Shown here: piece after piece, positions 54,901 to 64,000 of the stretch
Numbering within the stretch: position 1 is the stretch's first letter
How the letters are laid out: each line of letters opens with the position of its first letter
Assembly: GCA_050084515.1 (NCBI GenBank)
Contig: CM114273.1
Location: forward strand, 248,001-312,000
DNA length: 64,000 bases
Source of the DNA: Blasia pusilla
Lineage: Eukaryota > Marchantiophyta > Marchantiopsida > Blasiales
Direction of reading: 5' to 3'
Program-made: the position numbers and the translations under genes
The notes under the pieces: generated by a model
Databases searched by the model: none
Told to the model about the DNA's origin: nothing
The model's input: only the letters and a program-made list of their open reading frames with translations

Positions 54901-57900
54901 AACACGAGCCTGTTCAGAGTTTGCCAATTTACCCAAGATAACCCTCATCTCCCTTTCCAAAGTGAATCCTCCTTAAATCTCCATGCTGAGAAGCAGTGTA
55001 CTGTGTAGTGCAAGTGATTAATTCTACAGTTTAGGTTAAGGGATATGCAACCAATGACAATTTGTTCAATCACTAATGAGTCTATTGGTCCTCTGTATGA
55101 GTTTATCCCCTGTGAATGTGTTCATTTGCTTGTGGAGATCTTCAAGCTGAAAGACAAGCATGGCACACAAAGATTGAAGACTACATCCAGCTCCAACAAA
55201 AGCTTGGCATACCTTTCACTGGCACCAGATTTGACACCCCCTATAACCAGCTCTGGCGGATCTAACCATGTGCAGATGCCGCACATTAACCGGTGTAGGT
55301 GTAGCTCTTGTGTGGTGTTACCCTCTGCAATCACATTCATGTTAGGCACTTCAAGAAGGCACGTGCATCATCAGATATAAACAAGGTGATATACTTGCGA
55401 GGTGCATGCTGAAGAACAATCTTTATATCTTGGGGCATTCTGCCCCCATCCCCCACTTTTCCAGTTCCATGATACTCCACAACAGAATGGGGTAGCAGAG
55501 ACCAAGAACAGAACCTTGAGGGAGGCTATTCTGTCCATGTTGCATCACTCTGGACTTGCAAAATACTACTGGGGAGAAGCTCTGTTAACTGCTAATTACG
55601 AACAGAACAGAGCTCCTACCACATCTGTTCGGGAGGGTAAAACTCCCTACGAACTATGGACAGGCAGGAAGCCTGATCTTAGTCACCTGAGACAATTCAG
55701 GTGCACCACCTATGCTAGAGTCCACGAGGACCATAGGGGGCAAGCTGACTTCAAGTCACGGGAGTGCTTACTCCTTGGATATGGAGAAGAAGTCAAAGCA
55801 TATAGACTGGAAAGGAAAGGGGATAAGAGGATAATCCTTGAGAGGGATGTGACCTTCAATGAAAAGGATGCTTCCATAGCGACTCACAGAATGACAAGTT
55901 CTTCATCGATGATAAAAGAGTTGAAGACTCCCCTCTGGTACCCTTGATTAACACACGAATGAAGAAAGTTGTTACACAGGCAGCTGTGCAAGCACCCCCA
56001 ACAAATGGGAGTTATGGACCAAATAGACAAACTCCCAGTATCTCGGGTCCTGTGTCTATAGCGCCAGGATCCAGTTCTGGTGGGCCAGTGGGAGCTCAAG
56101 CTGTAAACACAACTGCTCCATTGAAGACTTACCAAGAGAAGAAAGGGAGAACTCCTAAGCATGACAATCAGGGGGAAGGTAACCCCACCCCCACACATGC
56201 TCAGGATGCACTTACACCAAACCCAGCATCTGAACCATGCAGAAGTGGTAGAAGAAGAACAAAAGCACTTCAGTACGATGCTGCAAAAGGGAGAAATGTC
56301 CCGCATTACCAAGCCATGTTTATTTCTGACGGCGGGAATCTTGTTGATCCTCAGACATTGGAAGCAGCCATGGCATGGCAAGATGCACCCAAGTGGGAAA
56401 AGGAAATTCGGAGTGAGCTGAGAACTTTTAGTGACCTTCCAGAAGGGAAGTAACCTGTAAAGTGTAAGTGGTCTTAAAGACCAAATTCGTTGCCGATGGC
56501 ACTGTTGAGAGGTAGAAGGCTCGGCTCGTCGCAAAGGGTTACTCCCAAAGTGTATGGTATCGATTACACTGATACCTTCTCACCAGTAGTCATGATCACA
56601 TCCATCAGAGCAATACTGGCTCTTGCTGCTCAATATGAACTCTTGGTCGAGCAAATGGATGTGAAGACAGCTTTTCTGAGCGGTGTGCTTCAGGAGGAAG
56701 TATACTTAGAGATGCCAGAAGGATTGATTGATCCCAAGCATCCAAACAGAGTCTGTAAATTGAACAAAGCCTTGTATGGATTGAAACAAGCTTCCAGGCT
56801 CTGGTTTCAAAGGATTCACTCCTATTTCTTTGAGGTTAGATTCAAGGCAACAACTGCTTATCAGAATTTGTATTTCATCAGATCCAAAGAGCAGTATGTG
56901 ATATTAGCTCTATACATTGATGATACCATCAATGTCAGCAGTGATCATAATGCCCTCTACAGCCTAAAGGGTTTGTTGAGTCAAGAATTTGAAATGACAG
57001 ACCTGGGAGAGATCAAGCAGTGCCTTGGAATGGGAATTACAAGGAACAAGGAAGAAGGCTGGATTCTCATTGATCAGAGAAGATGCATCTCTGAGGTCTT
57101 GAAGAAGTTTCAGATGGAGGATCGCAAGCCAATCTCCACTCCAAAGGAAACTGGAAAGAAACTAACTGAAGAGGAATGCCCTGAGACTGATGAGGACAAG
57201 GCTGAAATGGCTAATGTGCCATATCGGAGTGCAGTCGGAAGCCTTATGTGGGCTATGCTCTGCACCAGACCTGACTTGTCATATGCAGTTGGCAATGTTG
57301 CCTGATATATGCACAATCCTAGATTTGAGCACTGGAAGGCTGTCAAAAGGATTATGCGATATCTAAAAGGGACATTGAACTGATCTGAAATGTATCAGAA
57401 GTATGCAAATTTTGATGATCTTGTGGGATACTCTGATGCTGATTGGGCAGGAGATTTTGATTCAAGAAGATCAACTTCAGGAAATAGTTTTCTGTTAAGT
57501 AATGGCTGTATCAGCTGGAACTCTAAGTTACAGAGAAGTATTACTCTATCAAGCACTGAAGCTGAGTACGCAGCTCTGACAAGGGCTGCAACCCCAGCCA
57601 TTTCGTTACAGAGATTGCTTGGAGACGTAGGTTTCAAGCAAGGAGCTACTGTAATTCATTGTGATAATCAAAGACCTATTGCTTTGATTGATGCACAGAA
57701 GTTTCATGACAGGATGAAACATGTGGAGATCCACCATCACTTTGTCTGAGACCAAGTGACAGAGGGAGAAGTCAAACTTGAATTCTGCCTACTGCAAGCA
57801 TGGTGGCCGATATCTTCACCAAGGCATTACCAGGAGCCAAGCCCAAAGATTTCTGTTTGAGACTAAGACTACAAGATTAAGCCAGTTTTGAACTAAGTCA

Positions 57901-60900
57901 TTAAGTGGGAGTGTAAGAATGTCAGTGTGAAACTAGACATTGTGTAATGACTAGTATAAATCTGATGAGCAACGATTCCAATGTAGAACTGGTCCTTTAT
58001 ACAACAGGACTAGTAAAGCAGTCATACAGGTTGGTGGAAGGTGATCCCTGAAATGGGGCGGCTCCGGAAGCAGTTACTGTTTGGTGAGACTTGTGTGGAT
58101 GCTCCACTCCTAGGTTGCTATTGAGCTCACACAGATTGAGTTCTGTTACCCCAATCTATCTGGGGTCGCCAGCCAGGAGGTGGGTTTGCTTGGATGGGAA
58201 TTTGTAGTCTGCTCACCGACCATTTGTACAGGGTGGTGTCTACAAACTTGACATATCTTATGGACAAGATTAACATCATGCAAGAAGATTTCCTGTGAGT
58301 GTGCATCACAAGAGTTCTTGTAGACCTGCATGGATGCTGCTCACAAATTTCCAACATATCAAGGATGATAGCATCTTGAAAGCTGGGTACTGAAAAAGCC
58401 AATTATCTTTTTCATAAATAGGTTGGTTGTTTAGGGGATGTTGAAGAGTGGAGATTACTTATGGAAGATTAATTCAGCTATGACCTTGGCCATACTTTCC
58501 ACAATCCTCAGGTAATTAACAAAATTCATGTCTCAGCTAGTCTTCAAAGCCGTGGTCTCACTGATAATAAATGAGAGCGTGAATTGATTTGTTGTTTAAA
58601 GGGGTCCAGATAGGACCACCAGACTTTGATTTCCAAATTGCACAGGAATTGAGTGGGGAGAGACGAAACAAAGGGGGTCAAAGAGGTCCTCTGGGCCAGG
58701 TGTTACTCTATAGTCTTCACTCACCTTCAGAATTTAGCAACCTGAACCTGGTTCTTGTAAGTCATGAAATCAGCAACCATGAGGGTAGGGCCTCTGAAGA
58801 GATCTGGGGACTCTTGGAGGAATTGAAAAGAAAATTCTGTTCACCATCCAGAATTCCTGAGACACAAGGTCTATATGACCTGTCCTCTCTTTTTTGTTTG
58901 TCATAACTTTCCTTTCTCTAACTCTAAATTTGTTCAGTCACTTCGTCTTGCAATTGCATGACACAGTTTAGCAGACATTTTGGCAGAGATGTAAGAAGCC
59001 TTATAAGAGAGTTGTAAATCAGACACTGGCATCTAAACTCCAAAAGTAATGTTCCCACTCAGACCAAAAAATTTATGTGAGCTTAGTGCGGATAGCATGA
59101 ACACCAACAAGAATGACACCGCATGGTTCTTGCTTCAAGAAGATTCTTGGTGGGATTGTCCCATCACTGCTCACACAGACATTCACGGATCTCACTGAAA
59201 GTGATTCCAATTGTGATAAATAACTCTTCAAGTTGATTTCATAGCTTCCCAACAGAAAATGACATTGTTACAAGCCTTCTGCTATTTACTTACCAAAAGG
59301 GAATATATTCCCACTAAGTGAGCACAGTTGAACAATGAGCTGTCGAGCTGAAACTGCAAGCGGTGAACCAACCCAGCCACTGCCCCCAAGACCACCTTGT
59401 CGAATTCGTCCATAAAGCTCCAGCACCCAGCCAACACGATTTGGTGGCAACAACAAGTCATGCCAGGCTGGCCCAGGCTGAAAATTCACACAGTGAGACT
59501 AATTTAAAACCAGGACATAGTAACCCTTCAACTGCACTCTACATGTAGGGAAAACTATAAAACTGTAACTGTATAAAATGAATCACTGGATCCTGCTCAA
59601 TGTAAACAGGCTCAAAGGATTAACATGTATAATTACGATGTGAAGGTTCTCAATCAAGTAGTGTTTCATTTTACTGGTTTAGGACCTACTCTCACCAAGG
59701 AAGAACTTTCATGAGATTCTTGAAAGACCTGCCTAATTGAGCATTTAATAGCACAGAATGTCAAAAAATTAATTCTGAATAACACACTAGGCAAATACCA
59801 GGTAGGCAAGAATGAGCAGCCTCGGTTTACTCCAGCAAACTATGATTAGTCTCAAGTATGCACTCACTGGTAAGGGCTTCACTCCTCCGCATATACCCTC
59901 CCAAGAAATAGAAATTGAGAAGTTCTAAGATTCTGAAGTGGATGAAAGGAGCTGCAAGGGAAACTGATCATACCTGCACCACAGAAGCATGTTCCCCGGG
60001 TCGTTTAGCACTTTCACGGCCCATGGAAGATGTGAAAGCATTCGATCTGTTTTTACCAACAACAATTGTTCCACTTGGTCCACGAACCAGAGTTCCTTGA
60101 AACTCCCAGTTCAAGACTTGGCACATCAGATGTAAAGCTGCAGAGCAAACATTGACATCGAGAGGAGTTCCAACACCCTGAAGTGCTTTCTCAGCTGAAG
60201 ATATAGCTGCATCCTGAGCCCAGGAGTAAAATTGCTGACAAAAGAATTACAGAGAGTAGTATTAGCTGCCTTTAAACATATCTTCTTGCACATCATGCCC
60301 ACACCTGCAATCTACCAGAAAAACTTTCCCAGTTTTCCACACAAGAGAAGACAACAACACAATCCTGCAAGTTTAAGTTTTTAAGATCTTACCTGCAGAT
60401 AATCTAGCTCAAGTGACGCTCGGCAATGTTCATGAAACTCAGCCGGGAGGCCCATAGCACTGGCCGTCGAAGGTGAAAACTCAGAAACCTGAGTATCAAA
60501 ATCAATAATAGTTCTATGATAAGATGACCAACCAGTCCTCTTTCAATCCCTCACAAACTTACACCTTTGCTACAATGCCTGGTTATGCTCCTAACACCAG
60601 GTGGGAAAGAATCACATCAGTTACTTCAAATTCTAAAAATGCCTCTCAATATAGTATCCCACAGGCACTCTCTTATTTTATAAACAATTTTACCAGCCGC
60701 AGTGTTAGTTGGCAGCTTAGAACCATCCATATAGATGCAGTCCATTTGGATTCCTAATCCAAGGAGCTACTAAGAACCTACTCAGGATGGCTTCTGGACA
60801 TAATCCTGCATACATGTCTCAGGAGCAATTTGAGAAACACAAGTGAGGTACGCAGGCATACCAACGACTCCAACAGAGCTATGCCTGACCGCTGTGCAGC

Positions 60901-62124
60901 AGCCCCATGGGTTCCCAGCACAGCAACTCTCACCTGCAGGACCAGTCTCTCATTTTCAGCCACAAATCTATGATGCAAAGTATCAAATATTACTGCACAA
61001 TCCCAATAAAGTAACCTGGACAGGAATTGCATCCCTGGGTAAAAGAGTGCTGATGTCTTTTCATCAGTTTGAGTCCTCAAAATCTAAGCTCAGCAGGTAT
61101 GACGATTTGGACGCATCTATTAAACAAAGTTAAAGCCTACCTAATTGAAGAAAGCCTACCTCATTGAAGAAAGCATCCTTCTCTGAGGCCACCGAGTCCA
61201 ACCTACAAAGTCATCACCCACAAGACACAAATTTGTAAGACTACTGAGACCCTCCTGGACAAGGGAAGAACTGCCTTGCTTTCTCATTTTTGTCCCTGTC
61301 GTCTCCACCTCTCAATGTCAAATCTGCAAGAATAATAAAGGCACCCTGGAGAAATCTGCAAGAAACAAATGTTCCTCACGTAGGATTGAGCCTCAGACAT
61401 GCTTGATATTGGACAATAGGTCTATCGCTAACATGATACACTGTAATCACTCTTATTTGCATTTATTACCTGTAGCCAAAAGTGCATACACAATTACCTA
61501 AGAAAGGATCCTGACGACGTATTGAAATTCTCTCTCACACATAAAGCTCTCAGCTTAGAAACATGAAACCAAAGCTGGATACTAAGTAGAGAAAATTGAT
61601 CAAATCTAACATGATGGTACTTAGAGATGTTGAGCTTAAAAGACTGAGATATGAGGCGAAGGGGTTAACAAACCATCCTCGCTTCAACAAAACTGCTGCC
61701 ACTGCAAGAACTTTAGATTGTACAAATGCTTCTGCAGCCTCTGCACGTGCCATGACATAGTGCAGACAGTACCTGCACATTTGAAAATGAAGACCCAAGT
61801 TGGATTTCAAGTCCCAATACTTGCTTCAACGTCAATCCATAAACTCACAACACTGTTGATATTAATCACCTGAAATTCCACAAAAGTCAGCTGAATTAAA
61901 CACATCTCTCTAAAGCGAGACTGTATTTATTGTAGGAAAATGAACCAAAAAATGGCTCTAGAGCCAAGGATTTAGACTTGCACATTCAAATAGCTCAGGA
62001 TTACAGAAATCATACGACCGCAGGTTGTTTCTGTCGTGTGCAGAAAGCAAAGACCACTCTCGGATAGCTGCCTCTTGCATTGTGGCTGCTGCTTGAAATC
62101 TTGCAGTAGCCAAGTGTGAATGTT
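42959..62124 (-). CDS. XPO4: Exportin-4 (importin-beta family nuclear export receptor), first exon missing
   Basis: Ran-GTP-dependent nuclear export receptor built of HEAT-type helices. Exons: 62124-62016, 61772-61674, 61202-61160, 60933-60862, 60488-60393, 60234-59974, 59477-59294, 55324-55213, 54551-54462, 54334-54196, 53300-53207, 53097-53035, 52883-52774, 51955-51848, 51201-51128, 50978-50906, 50323-50069, 49879-49808, 49337-49263, 49156-49092, 48984-48882, 48666-48535, 48210-48067, 47928-47821, 47141-47088, 46761-46684, 46102-45989, 43723-43527, 43374-43305, 43147-42959 (TAA). Phase is continuous, about 1,127 codons. Landmarks: LATARFQAAATMQEAAIREW, PGPAWHDLLLPP, LAVSARQLIVQLCSL, ELLDGCRALAAIASL, RPFGTLNLLASLTCEMIK, FSPRLMEAVVWFFGRW, NQYVRDLLGPIAG, VSCLMERLRGAARAT, SSVVYLLLKYVVDWVDGQ, VVYLGLHIITPLMS, MLEVYPEKVAKL, SSLDRNNRRRFRENLYTFL, ending GFLRTR. 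The first ~55-60 residues are not found up to 64000. Two introns hold antisense retroelement sequence. Confidence 0.95.
43880..45200 (+). mobile_element. Rearranged LTR-like cluster in an XPO4 intron
   Basis: Same family as 6.68-7.40 kb. Order: partial LTR (about 43880-44067, ends ACAGTATGCAC), full LTR-like segment from TGTTGAAATTTGTTAATATC (44068 to about 44335), leader unit A (about 44335-44750), and leader unit B (about 44770-45195). Both units contain CCTGCTGCAGAGTGAT, GCTAGAGCCTCACTGGAAGG and ATCATGGATGGT(C/T)TAGCTGATG. No gag or pol is present. The intron runs between exons 45989 and 43723, and the element is antisense to the gene if the LTR reads left to right. Confidence 0.65.
45200..45985. 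other. Remainder of the XPO4 intron, nothing recognised
   Basis: Ordinary intron-like sequence between the LTR cluster and the exon at 45989. No open frame or repeat could be assigned. Confidence 0.5.
52285..52610 (+). mobile_element. Possible solo LTR in an XPO4 intron
   Basis: Starts TGTAACGTTCAGTTTAGTCC, has ATATAAGTGGAGAGGTGG as a TATA-like core followed by CTCACACTGTATGGGCTCAC, and AATAAATCAGAGCTAC near 52570. Composition and order (TATA, short transcript start, A-rich signal) fit a plant LTR, but no ends or target duplication were fixed. Confidence 0.3.
55470..57910 (+). mobile_element. 5'-truncated Copia retrotransposon pol relic, antisense in an XPO4 intron
   Basis: Frame-broken pol. 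Integrase C-terminal part at about 55470-55930 (HDTPQQNGVAETKNRTLREA, GKTPYELWTGRKPDLSHLR). Linker at 55944-56453. Reverse transcriptase at 56490-57305 (YTDTFSPVVMITSIRAILAL, QMDVKTAFLSGVLQEEVYLE, LYGLKQASRLWFQR, LALYIDDTINVSSDH with YIDD in place of the common YVDD). RNase H at 57390-57749 (LVGYSDADWAGDFDSRRSTS, SLSSTEAEYAAL). Stops after GNVA and after GTLN, plus frame changes, make it inactive. Gag, protease and most of integrase are absent. It interrupts the XPO4 intron between exons 59294 and 55324. Confidence 0.9.
57912..58356 (+). mobile_element. Probable 3' LTR of the Copia relic
   Basis: Follows a purine run AAGTGGGAG (polypurine tract) and starts TGTAAGAATGTCAGTGTG; ACTAGTATAAATCTGATG holds a TATA-like core. 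CCAACA near 58351-58356 is a possible terminal end, but no second LTR exists to confirm it, so the right border is a guess. Confidence 0.45.
58357..59290. other. XPO4 intron sequence, nothing recognised
   Basis: Between the Copia 3' part and exon 59294. The frame 58589-58906 (+) has no family resemblance. Confidence 0.5.
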
Positions 62125-62129
62125 CTGTC

Positions 62130-64000
62130 CACGGATAACAATTCAATCCCGTTAGAACAATTTATAAACAGACTACCATCTTTAACTTCAACCCATACCT
62201 GACTGCTCATACCAGAGTACCATGGCAACAAAAACATCGAGGACAGGACAGTGCTCTTCACCTCTACAAGGGCCTGAGATGCCTTTCAGCTTCTAACTAG
62301 CTTCTTAACCCATAATTCAGTTATGCTATACAATGGCAAAGGTGGACACGTTTGAGAAATCTGGAATTAAACCTTAAACCTCTTCATGATTCAAGGTTCT
62401 GATACCAACAGCTCCAAAAATTGGTGAGAGGAGTCCAAGACATAGCTAGTAAAATAACCTGAACTTTCAAACCTCCACAGTAGGATAAAGAGGATATGAA
62501 ACAGAACGCCACTGGCATATACACAATACCCACTTGGTGCAGTACTTTGAACCTTCACTTGGAAAAAGGTTACAGGTCGGTGGCCTTCTAGTATTCACCA
62601 TTTCACTTGAACTAGAATTCTCCTCCACTTAAGTTTTCCTTAAAACTCGGGTAACCTCAGGTGACTTGGTGCTCTGATCAACGAAGGAAAAGCACTACAG
62701 GGTAAAGTCACTACCCTAGTTCCCTACATTCTCGCCGAATTATAGTTAGACTCAGTCAAACTAGGGTACACTGGTTGGCCCTGCAGAGAACAAATACCCT
62801 CTCACAGCTCAACTTCCAAACGTTTGTTTCAAAATGGACTACATGCCTGGTAGTAGACATGTGACCCACCTACTCTAACTACCTACCTACCTTCACATTT
62901 TGAGTAAACCTTATGCAACAATCTAGTCAGTTATGTGGTTCTCAGGTATACATGATAACATGGTCTGCAGGTAGCTAACTTGACCGTGGTTCAAAAATAC
63001 GATCCAAAACAGCTTGCATCTTACATTTCCTTCCACAACAAAGTATAGAAAAATCTAGCTGACCTGTCTCACTGGTAAATCTGCAAGAAGATCTTGTCAC
63101 TACCATACTACCATGGTCCTACAACACAAGAACAACACTGATTGGAGTCCTACAGAGCACTTTTCATTTTTCATACAACTCTCCTTCACGACTTCTACAG
63201 TAGTCGCTTTTCTTCACTTAATCCAAAGGCCAAGGCTTGGTTCTAGCATATACCACTTCGTCATGCCCCCAACTCATCTTGCTTACTATTCTTTACAGGA
63301 AGTTAATATCAAGTTCTAGTGTGGAGACATACCCAGTATATACTGGCATGCTTGTATCGGTTGAGATGACCTTCGGAAGGCAAGCAAGGTTGCCTCTGCG
63401 GCAACCCTACTGTCAGGCACCTACTCGTCACAAAGCCAAAGTCTTTATCAGTACATATACAGTCAAGAGGTACATATGCACTTTCCGATATCTTCTAAAC
63501 CATGGATAGGTATGCAATTGAGACGAAATATGTCCCTCTCAAGTTCATGTTTCCATGATACAATCTTTGCGTCCAGTGAACCACACTGCCATTCCAGACT
63601 CTGACTTTAAACTACAAGTCATTGTTGCAAACTTTCCAGACAGGAGCAAAACAGAATTCCAAGAAGAAAAATCACTCAGAGAAGCTAGGAAATCTGCAGT
63701 TTGGCCCACTGAACAAGTTTTGAAACTTGGACCTGGTCGAAAAAGCAAGGCAGCCAGTTTCAGATCGTGTCTGGACACAGCTATAAATTTAATTGAATTG
63801 GATAAAAATGCCTAAAAGCCCTCCTCAACACCAACGATCTTTGAAAGCTACCACTTGATGGGGTCTCTGTCTTGGATTTCACTGCCACCTTGTGCTCCCC
63901 TGCAATTACTAGTAAACATCCCTAGCCAAATTGCGGTCATTCACTCCTTTGCGGTAAGCTTTCTCCTTCTATCGCGTAAAACTGCTCAAAACAAGTCTCA
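62130..64000. other. Probable XPO4 intron 1 sequence, no gene recognised
   Basis: Lies 5' of the first XPO4 exon found. No minus-strand segment ending with the residues expected before EHSHLATARFQ was found, so the start exon is probably beyond 64000. The plus-strand frame 63555-63815 (86 residues) is unrecognised. Confidence 0.5.

Overview
The window looks like nuclear DNA of a land plant, most likely a non-seed plant (moss, liverwort, hornwort, lycophyte or fern). Three genes are rich in GT-AG introns, one kinase is a chloroplast protein kinase, a canonical plant BRCA2 is present, and the spaces between genes are filled with decayed plant-type transposons (Copia, Ty3/Gypsy, hAT, Helitron-like). 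The species cannot be named from the sequence. There is no sign of bacterial organisation, CRISPR or operons.

Layout. (1) 1-8946, minus strand: RNA polymerase III largest subunit (NRPC1), N-terminal 17 exons; the rest lies off the left edge. A Helitron-like copy and an LTR-like element sit in its introns. (2) 9000-27000: gene-poor. It holds one unrecognised candidate exon near 9.7-9.9 kb, AT-rich repeats (10-14.6 kb), a broken Gypsy gag-protease relic on the minus strand (14.6-17.2 kb), a broken hAT transposase on the plus strand (19.8-22.3 kb) interrupted by another retroelement piece, and Helitron-like copies (24.7-26.6 kb). (3) 27237-29348, plus strand: an uninterrupted STN8-type thylakoid kinase with nine tandem copies of a 19-residue repeat before its membrane segment. 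(4) 30335-39183, minus strand: BRCA2, convergent with STN8. A large BRC-repeat exon is followed by helical/OB-fold exons. (5) 39.3-42.9 kb: AT-rich, Helitron-like copies. (6) 42959 to beyond 62124, minus strand: exportin-4 (XPO4). Thirty exons are resolved; only the first ~55-60 codons are missing. Two introns hold antisense retrotransposon material: the same LTR-like family seen in NRPC1, and a 5'-truncated Copia pol.

Exon boundaries for NRPC1, XPO4 and the 3' two thirds of BRCA2 were read by eye. Each was checked for GT/AG borders and continuous reading phase from exon to exon. The 5' end of BRCA2 is less certain. The four host genes (Pol III transcription, PSII phosphorylation, homologous recombination, nuclear export) are unrelated in pathway; their adjacency carries no evident functional meaning. 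The most unusual features are the repeat-expanded intron-free STN8, the uniform FxTG form of the BRC motifs, and the small Helitron-like family with a head-to-tail tandem pair.
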